Below, piece after piece: positions 49,782 through 58,536 of a stretch of 64,000 nt of DNA. Under the pieces are notes generated by a model. The model saw only the letters and a list, made by a program, of their open reading frames with translations. It had not been told where the DNA came from and did no database searches. Made by a program: the position numbers and the translations under genes. Within the stretch, counting starts at the first letter, position 1; each line of letters begins with the position of its first letter. This stretch comes from Candidatus Pullichristensenella avicola (GTDB lineage: Bacteria > Bacillota > Clostridia > Christensenellales > Aristaeellaceae): assembly GCA_018711655.1 (NCBI GenBank), contig DVIA01000039.1:1-64000 (forward strand), written 5' to 3'.

Positions 49782-51176
49782 ATGCGGGAAACGGAACTGG
49801 CGCTCCGCCTGGCGGCGGAGGTCGCTCGCGAGGGCGGGCGCGTGTATTACGTCGGCGGCTTTGTGCGCGACCGCCGCATGGGCGTCGAAACGAAGGATAT
49901 CGACGTGGAGGTCTATGGCATAGCGCCCGCGCGCCTGCGGCAGATTCTCTCCGCGCTGGGCGATGTTTTGGAAAAGGGCGCGTCTTTCGGCGTGCTCACC
50001 CTGCGGCATACGAACCTGGACGTGGCCATGCCGCGCCGCGAATCGCGCACGGGCGAGCGGCATACGGATTTCGACGTGCGCGTAGACCCATATCTTTCCA
50101 CGCGCGAAGCCAGCCGCCGCCGCGATTTTACCATCAACGCCATGCTGATGGACGTGCTTACCGGCGAGGTCCTCGATCCCTGGGGCGGGTTGCGCGATCT
50201 GGAGGCGGGCGTTTTGCGCCATGTCGCGGCCGATACGTTTCCGGAGGACGCGCTGCGCGTGTTCCGCGCCGCCCAGTTCGCCGCGCGCTTCGGTTTCGCG
50301 CTCGCGCCGGAGACGGTGGAATTGTGTCGCGGCATGGACGTGCGCGCGCTTTCGCGCGAGCGCGTGTTTGAAGAGATGTGCAAGGCGCTGCTTAAGGCGG
50401 AACAGCCCTCGGTCTTTTTTGATGCTCTGGAAAAAACAGACCATCTTCCGGAATTTTTCCCGGAGATCGACGCCCTGCGCGGCGTGGCGCAAAACCCCAG
50501 GTACCATCCCGAGGGCGACGTCTACCGTCATACCATGCTGGTGCTGGATCAGGCGGCGAAGCTGCGGCCGCGGGCGAAGGAGCCGCTGTTTTTCATGCTG
50601 GCGGCGCTGTGTCACGACCTGGGCAAGGCGAACGCCACGCGCGTGGAGGCGGACGGGCGCATCACCTCGCATATGCACGCCGTTACGGGCCAGCCGTTGG
50701 CCGAGCGGCAGATGCGCCGCCTGACCGACAACGCGCGGTTGATCCGCTATGTGACCGATATGGTGGCGAACCACATGCGCCCCAACGCCATGGCCATGAG
50801 CAATTCCAAAAAGAAAAAAACGCGCCTGCTGTTCGATGCTTCCGTGTGCCCGGAGGATCTGATCCTCCTGGCGCATGCCGACGCCGCGGGCACGCGCGGC
50901 CAGCCCTACGACGAGCGCCAGGAGCGCTTTTTGCTGGAACGCCTGGAGGACTGGCGGGAGGCCGCCGCAATGCCGATGGTGACCGGGCGCGACCTGATCG
51001 ACGCCGGCCTTGCGCCGGGCGAGGACTTTCAGGAAATGCTTGCCCGCGCCCGCGAACTGCGCTTTGCGGGCATTACCCGGGAAAACGCCCTCAAACAGAT
51101 CCTGGCCGAAAATGCGCAGAAGGCCGCGCTTTCCGCCGCGCGCAAAAGTGCGGAAGCCCCCCAAAATAAAGACTAA
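49782..51176 (+). CDS. cca: CCA tRNA nucleotidyltransferase with HD domain
   Basis: 464 residues from ATG 49782. The nucleotidyltransferase head has YYVGGFVRDRRMG and the metal-binding DIDVEVYG, then RRDFTINAMLMDVLTGEVLDP and EDALRVFRAAQFAARFGF, typical of class II CCA/poly(A) polymerases. The C-terminal part carries an HD phosphohydrolase motif (HPEGDVYRHTM, LCHDLGKANAT) as in HD-type CCA enzymes, which also remove 2',3'-cyclic phosphates. It lies directly after four tRNA genes, all of which already encode CCA, so a repair role is likely for them. Confidence 0.92.
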   Translation: MRETELALRLAAEVAREGGRVYYVGGFVRDRRMGVETKDIDVEVYGIAPARLRQILSALGDVLEKGASFGVLTLRHTNLDVAMPRRESRTGERHTDFDVRVDPYLSTREASRRRDFTINAMLMDVLTGEVLDPWGGLRDLEAGVLRHVAADTFPEDALRVFRAAQFAARFGFALAPETVELCRGMDVRALSRERVFEEMCKALLKAEQPSVFFDALEKTDHLPEFFPEIDALRGVAQNPRYHPEGDVYRHTMLVLDQAAKLRPRAKEPLFFMLAALCHDLGKANATRVEADGRITSHMHAVTGQPLAERQMRRLTDNARLIRYVTDMVANHMRPNAMAMSNSKKKKTRLLFDASVCPEDLILLAHADAAGTRGQPYDERQERFLLERLEDWREAAAMPMVTGRDLIDAGLAPGEDFQEMLARARELRFAGITRENALKQILAENAQKAALSAARKSAEAPQNKD

Positions 51177-51253
51177 AGTTTGTTCGGAAAAGAGAAAACA
51201 GACCGAAGTCTAAAATGCGTTTCGCCGGTCAGGGGGCACAGAAGCGCCGGGAA

Positions 51254-52226
51254 AGCACGCCCGTGCGCATTCGGCGCGAGAGTTGTGCCGCTTTGACGTG
51301 CCCTATGGCGGCAATGGCGCGTCTGCACGCGCACGGCGCGAGGGGGGCGGAAGATAATGACAGACGGCGTGTCGGATAAGCGCGTCTGCACGTCCACGGC
51401 GTGAGGGCATTTTTCGGCGGCGGTTTCGGCAAGCGGATAAGCGCATCTGCGCGCATACGGCGCGAGGGACGCATCGACGGAAACCGTGCCCTCAGCCCCG
51501 CCAGCGCGTCTGCGCGCGCACGGCGTGAGGCATTGACGAACAGCTTTCCGAAATAGATTTTGCCCAGCGCGTCTGCGCGCGCACGGCGTGAGGACCGCCA
51601 TGTACGGAGGCAAGTTTGATGATATGCAGCGCGTCTGCACGCGCACGGCGTGAGGAGGCAGCAGGCTGAGGATGAACCATAGAAAAATGTAGCGCGTCTA
51701 CGCGCGTATGGCGCGAAGGCCCGACAACGAGCCGGGGAACACGACGCAGAAGAGCGCGTCTACGCGCGTATGGCGCGAAGGTATCGGAGATTTTTATCAG
51801 CGTCCCTGACGATGAGCGCGTCTACGCGCGTATGGCGCGAAGGGCGTCCGGATCGACGGCGAAGCCGAAATCCAGCCAGCGCGTCTACGCGCGTATGGCG
51901 CGAAGGAGGCCTTATCGGACGGTATGTCTATATTGACGTCAGCGCTTCTGCACGCATACGATGCGAAGGACACAAAATAGCGGCACTATCCTTGGGGAAC
52001 CCGCGCGTCTGCGCGCCTACGGCGCGCGGGCGGAAGAGATGCGACCGGCTGCGCCGCATGCTTTTCCTGCCCAGCGGGGCCGCCGCGGGCAGGGAGCGAA
52101 TGGATGCCGTATTTGAACGAGTGACGGTCGAGGACAGCGGGGCCGCCGCGGGCAGGGAGCGAATCCCGAATCCGTATTTCATGCCTCCATAACGTTAAAG
52201 GGTGCCGCCGCGGGCAGGGAGCGAAT
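51254..52226 (+). CRISPR. CRISPR-like array: 13 type-A and 3 type-B repeats, no cas genes nearby
   Basis: About 29-nt repeats (start AGCGCGTC, central palindrome, end GGCGCGAAGG) begin at 51254, 51316, 51379, 51440, 51503, 51566, 51628, 51691, 51753, 51815, 51878, 51941 and 52002, spacings 61-63 nt. Copies 51691, 51753, 51815 and 51878 are identical; the others differ mainly in the central palindrome (TGCGCGCGCA versus TACGCGCGTA). Three further units at 52073, 52136 and ~52198 keep the AGCG start and GCGAATGG end but have a different core (CCGCCGCGGGCAGGGA). Spacers are mostly 33-36 nt (one ~42), show no repetition by eye, and are visibly less GC-rich than the repeats. Orientation is unproven. 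Confidence 0.6.
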
Positions 52227-52229
52227 GGC

Positions 52230-52417
52230 AGGGCGGCGGCACAGGCTCGCTTCCGGCGCGAAGCCGTTTCGCGCGGCGGGCAAACCACGCGCCGCGCTCC
52301 CTGCATGGCGCGGCCGTTCGCGCGGCAAAGCGGAGGCCTGCTTGCATGGCGGGCGCCGCCTGCGCCGCGCCTTTTTCATGCCGGCGATGCAGGCGGCGAA
52401 GCGCCGGCTCGCGCCGG
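52230..52417. other. GC-rich spacer between array and riboflavin kinase gene
   Basis: Contains several short inverted words (GGGCGCCGCC, GCGCCGGCTCGCGCCGG) but no clear terminator with a T tract and no gene. Confidence 0.4.
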
Positions 52418-52819
52418 TTATGGATGGTCCTGCCCTCCCTGTCCGCCTTCGCGGGCGAACCAGGCGCGGGCCTCCGCTTCGTCGCGGGCGATTTGCTCGC
52501 GCAGCGCGTCGGGGTTGGCAAAGCGCGTTTCCGGACGCAAAAAGCGCAGAAATTCCACGCGCACGCGCTGGCCGTAGATATCCTCGTCAAAATCGAAAAT
52601 ATGCGCCTCTACGGTCGCCGCGCCTTCGGGCAGGGTGGGGTGGAGGCCTTTGTTGAGCACGCATGGCAGCACGCGCCCGTCCGCAAGGAAAATGCGCGCC
52701 GCGTATACGCCGTTTTGCGCGGGCAATCGCCCGGGATCGTCCGGGCAAATGTTTGCCGTGGGGAAGCCGAGTTTGCGCCCGACGCGCTTGCCAGGCTGGA
52801 TTTGACCGGCGAGAAGCAT
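52418..52819 (-). CDS. Stand-alone riboflavin kinase (RibF C-terminal type)
   Basis: 133 residues from ATG 52819, which follows GGAGGG with 7-nt spacing; the longer TTG start would use the ribosome site as codons. The flavokinase core is complete: GKRVGRKLGFPTANI at the N terminus, NGVYAARIFL, and VEAHIFDFDEDIYGQRVRVEFLRFLRPE. It phosphorylates riboflavin to FMN. In most bacteria this domain is fused to an FMN adenylyltransferase; here that half is absent, so FAD synthesis must be supplied elsewhere. Confidence 0.85.
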   Translation of the reverse strand: MLLAGQIQPGKRVGRKLGFPTANICPDDPGRLPAQNGVYAARIFLADGRVLPCVLNKGLHPTLPEGAATVEAHIFDFDEDIYGQRVRVEFLRFLRPETRFANPDALREQIARDEAEARAWFAREGGQGGQDHP

Positions 52820-52955
52820 GCGATATCCCTCCTTCAAGGCATACAGAAATTATACAGAAATTTCCCCGCGCGCGCAACCGTTTTGTCCCGGAAGGCGTCA
52901 AACACAGGCAGGGCCGCGCCGGGGGTTGCGCTTTCGTTAAAAAGCGCGGCGGGCC

Positions 52956-52985
52956 TTGACGAATCAGAGCGTTTGTGGCTATAAT
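52956..52985 (+). promoter_or_regulatory. Promoter of the PG-binding membrane protein gene
   Basis: TTGACG (52956-52961), 18 nt, TATAAT (52980-52985). Confidence 0.7.
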
Positions 52986-53020
52986 TAGAATGTATAGTTA
53001 CGCTTTAAGGGGGCGGTTTT

Positions 53021-54379
53021 GTGGATAACAGGGCGCGCGCGGCGATGATTCGCAAAGTCGAGCGCAAGATCAAGGCCAAGTATCGCAAGCGGTGCGGCTG
53101 GTGTTTCCTCATCGCGTTGATCATTGGCCTGGTGCTCGGTTTCATCGCTTGCAAGCAGTGGTTTCCGACTCGGGTAGAGGTTCCGACGCCGGTGACGGCG
53201 ACAAATCCGCCGCTGGCGGCTGACGCAAACGGCGGCGAGGACGAACCCGGCGCCGTTGCGGAGCCGGTCGCGACGCCCGTCGTCACCCTGCCGCCGGCGA
53301 CCGCTACGCCGACGCCCACGCCCGTGCCCACGCCCACGCCGATTCCGATGAACGAGTATTTCGGCCTTTCCTCGGAAGAAGTGGGCATCCAGCCCACGGC
53401 TACGCCGACGCCCACGCCCGTGCCGACAGCCGTTGCTACGCCGACGCCTGAAACGGACGACGCCAACCAGCTTCTTGCGCAAGTCATCGACCAGATTGGC
53501 ACGCAGGACGCCGTGCCGAGCGCCGCGCCGACCGCCACGCAGGCAAACGTGCTTCTGACCGTTACGCCTTCGCCGGACGATCAGGCGATTTCTACGCTGC
53601 CGACCCAGGGCGAACAGACGCAGCCGGCCGCGCAGGACGCCAATGCCAAGGGCAGCAAGGGCAATCCCTATCTGCTCGACGAGGTGTTCACCTTTGAAAC
53701 CGAGGTCCTGCCCAACGGTTCGCCGCGCACCAACGTCGCCGACGCTACATACGATACCGCGCAGATTTCCATTTCTCTCAACAACTATCTGACGCCGGAG
53801 TATTTTGCCTCGCGCTATTCCGACAAGTACAAGCTCACCGGCACCGAAGCTGGCGCGGAGATCACCTTCAGCGTGGACAGTTTCACCGGCGCGACGGCCA
53901 TTATGCCGCAGAACGCCATCGACATTGCCTTTGAAAACGAGGCCGGCGCGCAAAACGACGGCTATCAGATCATGGACGCCGAAATTTCCGGCCTGTACGA
54001 TATCACCGTAGAGGCTGGGCAGACCGTGCAGGTCTACAAGCGCTTTGCCTACGACGCGGCGGAGAATATGCAGTATATGGTCGTTTCCTACTATCAGGGC
54101 GGCCAGGAGCATACGGTGTATTTCAAACTGGATACCGCCGAACCGGAGATCGTCTATGACAGAATTACTTCCGGTTCCCGCGGCGACAACGTCAAGGCGT
54201 TGCAGGAGCGCCTGATCGAGCTTGGCTACCTGGACGACGGCGCCGACGGCATCTTTGGCAGCAAGACCGGCAATGCCATTCGCGATGCGCAGGCGCAGGC
54301 CGGCATGACGGAGAACGGCGTTGCCGACAATGAGTTCCAGCAGTATATCTTCTCCGACGAAGCGCAGCCTGCTTCCTAA
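53021..54379 (+). CDS. Single-pass membrane protein with Pro/Thr stalk and peptidoglycan-binding domain
   Basis: 452 residues, GTG start behind AAGGGGG. A basic N terminus (ARAAMIRKVERKIKAKYRKR) precedes one membrane helix (FLIALIIGLVLGFIA, ~29-43). Residues ~50-200 are a Pro/Thr/Ala-rich stalk (TATPTPTPVPTPTPIP and similar). A beta-rich unknown domain follows (~210-370), then a PG_binding_1 domain (GSRGDNVKALQERLIELGYL). The C-terminal unit matches the fold seen at the end of the 41.1-kb protein. It probably holds a domain against the cell wall; no enzymatic residues are evident. Confidence 0.82.
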   Translation: MDNRARAAMIRKVERKIKAKYRKRCGWCFLIALIIGLVLGFIACKQWFPTRVEVPTPVTATNPPLAADANGGEDEPGAVAEPVATPVVTLPPATATPTPTPVPTPTPIPMNEYFGLSSEEVGIQPTATPTPTPVPTAVATPTPETDDANQLLAQVIDQIGTQDAVPSAAPTATQANVLLTVTPSPDDQAISTLPTQGEQTQPAAQDANAKGSKGNPYLLDEVFTFETEVLPNGSPRTNVADATYDTAQISISLNNYLTPEYFASRYSDKYKLTGTEAGAEITFSVDSFTGATAIMPQNAIDIAFENEAGAQNDGYQIMDAEISGLYDITVEAGQTVQVYKRFAYDAAENMQYMVVSYYQGGQEHTVYFKLDTAEPEIVYDRITSGSRGDNVKALQERLIELGYLDDGADGIFGSKTGNAIRDAQAQAGMTENGVADNEFQQYIFSDEAQPAS

Positions 54380-54390
54380 ACGACAGGCCA

Positions 54391-54424
54391 AAGCGCCCAT
54401 CCGCATGCGGATGGGCGCTTTTTT
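54391..54424 (+). terminator. Terminator after the PG-binding protein gene
   Basis: A perfect palindrome AAGCGCCCATCCGCA / TGCGGATGGGCGCTT followed by TTTT. Confidence 0.9.
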
Positions 54425-54870
54425 ACGCGCCATCTTGCGGCAGGCAGGGTTCGGCCCGCCGCAGGAGGCGTTTTTGGAAACAATGCAGATACGAGGAAGC
54501 GCCATGGCTGGACTGAAGTCACATGCGCTGGCGGCGCTGCGAAACGCGAAGAAGGAGGCGTCCGGGGCCTTGCGCCTGCGCGCGGCAGCTTTTCGCCGCG
54601 GGACGGCCTTTCGGTTTTGCGGTCGTTTTCGCAAATGGACTGCCGGCGCGCAGTCGCGGCGTTTGCGCATGGCAAATGCCTGAGGGAATGTGCGCCGTGC
54701 AAACGTCCGCCTTGTTGCGGCCAGTGGGACGCGCCGATTGCCAGAGGCGATAGAGGCGACGCCGGCGCAGAAGCCACACAGTCAGGCAGAGGCGCGGATT
54801 CGAGGAATGCTGCCGGCGCGGGCGGCGCAAATCGAATGCCATCCCGCATGCGTCGTACCCCTGGGTTCGG

Positions 54871-55172
54871 CGCGCCGCGAAGGAAGGGGGAATGCGGGGG
54901 CGTTTTTGAAAAGGCAGATCATGGCGCATACGGCGAAGGCGGCCATCGCGCGGCGGGCCAGGGCCGCGCAGGCGCGACGAACAGCGCGAAGCCAGACGGC
55001 GGCGCGCCGCGATGGAAGGGGGAATGAGAGGGTTTTTGAAAAGGCAAATCATGGCGCATGCGGCGAAGGCGGCCATCGCGCGGCGGGCCAGGGCCGCGCA
55101 GGCGCGACGAACAGCGTGAAGCCAGACGGCGACGCGCCGCGATGGAAGGGGGAATGCGGGGGCGTTTTTGCG
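54871..55172. repeat. Tandem ~131-bp intergenic repeat (2.3 copies)
   Basis: Units begin with CGCGCCGCGA at 54871, 55003 and 55133 (periods 132 and 130), containing GAAGGCGGCCATCGCGCGGC and related sequence. Neighbouring copies are nearly identical. The gap 54425-55853 carries no supportable gene. Confidence 0.85.
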
Positions 55173-55330
55173 CGAACGGACAGGCCCGGCGCCAGTCCGC
55201 AGGATACAATCATGATTGCTGACAGCATGCGAAATCGGATCATGGCGGGTTGGCGGCGATGCGCGTTCTGCATGGCCGCCGCGCATCAGATCTTTTGGGC
55301 GGCGATAGAAGCGCTAATCGCCATCTTTAC

Positions 55331-55720
55331 GCAGTTTTCAACAACGCGCGCCCATCTGCCGGAAAAGCGTTTGACGCTTTCCGCAGTCGCCAGAGGCTTG
55401 CCGCGCCGCCCGGAAAAAACGCTATCCACCCTCCTCACGCAGCTTTCGGCAATGCGCGCCCATCTGCCGGAAAAGCGTTTGACGCTTCCACGGTCGCCAG
55501 AGGCTTGCCGCGCCGCCCAGAAGAGACGCTATCCACCCTCCTCACGCAGCTTTCGGCAACGCGCGCTCCCTGCCGGAAAAGCGTTTGACGCTTTCCACAG
55601 TCGCCAGAGGCTTGCCGCGCCGCCCCAGAAGAAGCGCCAATCGCTCTTCTCGCGCAGCTTTCGGCAATGCGTCACCTGCCGGAAAAGCGTTTGACCCCCT
55701 TTCCGGTCACGACAGGTTTT
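55331..55720. repeat. Tandem ~106-bp intergenic repeat (4 copies)
   Basis: The word CTGCCGGAAAAGCGTTTGAC occurs at 55356, 55464, 55570 and 55676 (periods 108, 106, 106), each followed by GTCGCCAGAGGCTTGCCGCG in the first three copies. The period is not a multiple of three. Confidence 0.85.
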
Positions 55721-55853
55721 CCGCGCCCCCAATGCGGGTGCATTGCACAATCAAACGCCGTCCCGTTTGTGGGACGGCGAAGGGCGAACGCCGTGGTTCG
55801 CGAAGCAAAGGGAAGATGGCGGGGGTTGGCCCGGGGAGCGGGGTTGCCGGCGG

Positions 55854-56543
55854 CTATGCGTCGGCGTCCGGACCGCCGGCGAGCGCGTAGGTGAGCGCCC
55901 ACACGCATGCCGCGCCGGCCTCTTTGAGCGCCTGCGCGCAGACGGACATGGTTGCGCCGGTGGTATAAACGTCGTCCACCAGCAAAATGCGCCGGGCGCG
56001 CACGTCGCCGGGCACGCCGACCGAGCCTTCGAGGTTGCTTCGCCGCTCCACGGGGCCGAGGCGCGCCTGCTGCCGCGTATTGCGCAGTTTGCAGAGCGCC
56101 CGCGCGTCGTGGGGAAGGTTCAGGCGCGCGGCGACGGCTGCGGAAAGCAGCGCCGCCTGATTGTATCCGCGCTTGCGCTCACGGCGCGGGTGCATGGGCG
56201 CGGGCGCCACCAGCACGTCTGGCGCGATGGGCAGGAGCGCGCAGGCGCGCGCCATGTCTTGCGCCATAAAATCGGCCAGCACGGTTACGGGGCCGTACTT
56301 CAGCGCGCGAACCAGTCCGGGCACGGGCCGTTCGTAGGCATAGGCGCAGGCCAGCGCGTCCAGCGGCGCCGCGTGCCGGTGCAGGACGTTGCCGCGCCAC
56401 CGCGAAGCCAGGCGCGCGCGGCAGTCGGCGCACAGCCAGTCCCCGTCGCAGCCGGACAGGTCGCCGCAGCCCTGACAGGCGGCGGTTCGGGGAAAGATCA
56501 GGCGGTCCAGCGCCGTCGCCGCCCTTGCAAGCCCCTTAGCCAA
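55854..56543 (-). CDS. ComF-family phosphoribosyltransferase-like protein
   Basis: 229 residues, TTG start (56543) overlapping the psuG stop by 8 nt, with a poor ribosome site, so translation is probably coupled. The N-terminal cysteines (CQGCGDLSGCDGDWLCADC) form the zinc ribbon of ComFC, and the C-terminal PRPP loop is ILLVDDVYTTGAT. ComFC acts in natural transformation with ComEC/ComFA, though the family is also widespread in non-competent bacteria. A ComEA-like gene is also in the window. Confidence 0.88.
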   Translation of the reverse strand: MAKGLARAATALDRLIFPRTAACQGCGDLSGCDGDWLCADCRARLASRWRGNVLHRHAAPLDALACAYAYERPVPGLVRALKYGPVTVLADFMAQDMARACALLPIAPDVLVAPAPMHPRRERKRGYNQAALLSAAVAARLNLPHDARALCKLRNTRQQARLGPVERRSNLEGSVGVPGDVRARRILLVDDVYTTGATMSVCAQALKEAGAACVWALTYALAGGPDADA

Positions 56544-57453
56544 GCGCGCTCAGCGCCGCGGCGGTGCGGGCCGCCAGCGCCGCGTTGTTGTAGACCAGTT
56601 GGATGTTCGCGGCCAGGCTGTCGCCGCCGGTGATGTCCTTGATCTTCGCCAGCAGGAACGGCGTGGTCTGCTTGCCGTGGATGCCCAGGGCGCGCGCTTC
56701 TTCCACCGCGCGGGCGATCACGCCGTTGATTTCGGCGGGATCCATGGAGTATTCTTCGGGAATGGGGTTGGTCACCAGCATGCCGCCGCGAAGCCCCATT
56801 TCGCCCTTGACGTGGAAGGCGGCGGCCAGTTCCTCGGGCGTATCGAGGCGGTAATCCACCTTGAAGCCGCTGGTGCGCGTGTAGAAGGCGGGCAGTTCCT
56901 CGGTCTGGTAGCCGATGACCGGCACGCCCTTGGTTTCGAGGTATTCCAGCGTCAGCCCCAGGTCGAGAATGGATTTTGCGCCCGCGCACACGACCATCAC
57001 CGGCGTCATGGCCAGTTCTTCCAGGTCGGCGGAAATATCCATGGTCGTTTCCGCGCCGCGGTGTACGCCGCCCACGCCGCCGGTGGCGAAAACGCGAATG
57101 CCGGCCATGGCGGCAATGATCATCGTCGTAGCCACGGTGGTGGCGCCATCCATGCCCCGGGAGACGACCACGGGCAGATCGCGACGGGAGACTTTGGTGA
57201 CGGCGTAGCCCGCCTTGCCGAGATGTTCGATCTCCTCCCTGGCCAGTCCGGCCTTGAGACGGCCGCCGAGGATGGCGATGGTGGCGGGAACGGCGCCGTT
57301 TTCGCGCACGATCCTTTCCACGTTGAGCGCCGTTTCCACGTTCTGCGGGTAGGGCATGCCGTGCGAGATGATCGTCGATTCCAGGGCCACGACGGGTTTG
57401 CCTTCGTCCAGCGCCTTGCGCACTTCCGGCGCGATATCCAGATATTGATTCAT
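56536..57453 (-). CDS. psuG: Pseudouridine-5'-phosphate glycosidase
   Basis: 305 residues. Family motifs include ALESTIISHGMPYPQNVETA, TIAILGGRLKAGL, KVSRRDLPVVVSRGMDGATT, FATGGVGGVHRGAE, VCAGAKSILDLGLTLEYLET and NPIPEEYSMD. It cleaves pseudouridine 5'-phosphate to uracil and ribose 5-phosphate. The ATG overlaps the psuK stop (ATGA), and the two genes together form the standard pseudouridine salvage pair. Confidence 0.95.
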   Translation of the reverse strand: MNQYLDIAPEVRKALDEGKPVVALESTIISHGMPYPQNVETALNVERIVRENGAVPATIAILGGRLKAGLAREEIEHLGKAGYAVTKVSRRDLPVVVSRGMDGATTVATTMIIAAMAGIRVFATGGVGGVHRGAETTMDISADLEELAMTPVMVVCAGAKSILDLGLTLEYLETKGVPVIGYQTEELPAFYTRTSGFKVDYRLDTPEELAAAFHVKGEMGLRGGMLVTNPIPEEYSMDPAEINGVIARAVEEARALGIHGKQTTPFLLAKIKDITGGDSLAANIQLVYNNAALAARTAAALSALG

Positions 57454-58373
57454 GGTTGTCCCTCCATCATCTTTTCTTGAAGCGCTTTTGCGCTCATTGC
57501 GGGATTGACCGTTTCCTCCGATTGGGCGGCGATGGCTGCGGCGGCGTTCCCCGCCAGACAGCTTTCCCGCAACCCCAGGCCGCGCAGCCAGGCCCAGACC
57601 ATGGCGGCGGTGAAGGCGTCGCCCGCGCCGGTCGCGTTGGTCAGATGCGGCAGCAGCGAGGGCAGGCGGCAGACCTGCGCGCGGTCGGCGGCCAGCGCTC
57701 CGCCCGGGCCGAGGGTGATAAACACGCGTTCAAGGCCGGTGTCCAGCAGCGCGCGGGCCGCGCGCACGGCGCTTTGCGCATCTTCAATGCGCACACCCGA
57801 AAGCAGTTCCGCTTCCATGCGGTTGGGCTTGAAGGCCGTCAGGCGGGGAAGAACGCCGCGCAGCCGCGGAGCCTTGGCGGCCGAAACCGCGTCTGCAAAC
57901 AGCGGCGCGCGCACATTCTCCGCCAGGAAGGAAAGCGCCTCCGTGGAAAGATTCGCGTCCAGAAGCACCGCGCGGCAGCGGTTCAGATCCGGCAGCACGC
58001 GCGCGAAGTATTCCGGCGTCTGGTGGCGGTAGATGGCCATGTCGTTGACCGCCAGCGCCATATCGCCCTTTTCATCGGCGATGAACAGGTAGGTAGAGGT
58101 ATGCTCTTCGGGCAGGCGCAGGCTCAGGGAAAGGTCGATGCCCATGCCCTGGAGCGTTTCGGCGATGCCGCGCGCATACAGATCGCCGCCCAGCGCCGTG
58201 ACAAAGCGTACCTTTGCGCCCAGCAGCGCCAGGTTGCGGGCGATGTTGCAGCCCACGCCGCCCAGGCACATCCGCACGCGGCCGGGGTTTGAATCTCCCG
58301 CCGTGAGCGGCGCGGCCGGATAGCCGCCAATATCCATGTTTGCAGAACCAATGACCGCGATTTCGCCGTCCAT
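57450..58373 (-). CDS. psuK: Pseudouridine kinase (PfkB family)
   Basis: 307 residues from ATG 58373 behind CGGAGG; longer in-frame starts precede this ribosome site. PfkB motifs: AVIGSANMDIGG at the N terminus, CLGGVGCNIARNLALLG, FKPNRMEAELLSG and the catalytic NATGAGDAFTAAMVWAWLRG. Its partner psuG is adjacent and overlapping, so the substrate is assigned as pseudouridine rather than ribose. The promoter is at 58405-58433. Confidence 0.93.
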   Translation of the reverse strand: MDGEIAVIGSANMDIGGYPAAPLTAGDSNPGRVRMCLGGVGCNIARNLALLGAKVRFVTALGGDLYARGIAETLQGMGIDLSLSLRLPEEHTSTYLFIADEKGDMALAVNDMAIYRHQTPEYFARVLPDLNRCRAVLLDANLSTEALSFLAENVRAPLFADAVSAAKAPRLRGVLPRLTAFKPNRMEAELLSGVRIEDAQSAVRAARALLDTGLERVFITLGPGGALAADRAQVCRLPSLLPHLTNATGAGDAFTAAMVWAWLRGLGLRESCLAGNAAAAIAAQSEETVNPAMSAKALQEKMMEGQP

Positions 58374-58404
58374 GCGCAGCCTCCGAAACAGTAATCCCAC
58401 GTTC

Positions 58405-58433
58405 ATTGTACGCATATGCGTGAAAAATGTCAA
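58405..58433 (-). promoter_or_regulatory. psuK-psuG-comF promoter
   Basis: Minus strand TTGACA (58433-58428), 17 nt, TACAAT (58410-58405). The divergent gene at 58537 has a TATAAT at 58485-58490. Confidence 0.85.
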
Positions 58434-58536
58434 TGCAATCTGTTAAATATCACGCTGCCTGTGGCGCGGGCCGTCAGAATCGTATATAATATAAGAAATG
58501 CCGGGTTGAGGAACAGAAGGGAAAGGGTGTTTGCCA

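Noticed and set aside
54871..55720. CRISPR array
   Set aside because: Periods of 106 and 131 bp with the complete unit repeated; ordinary tandem repeats.
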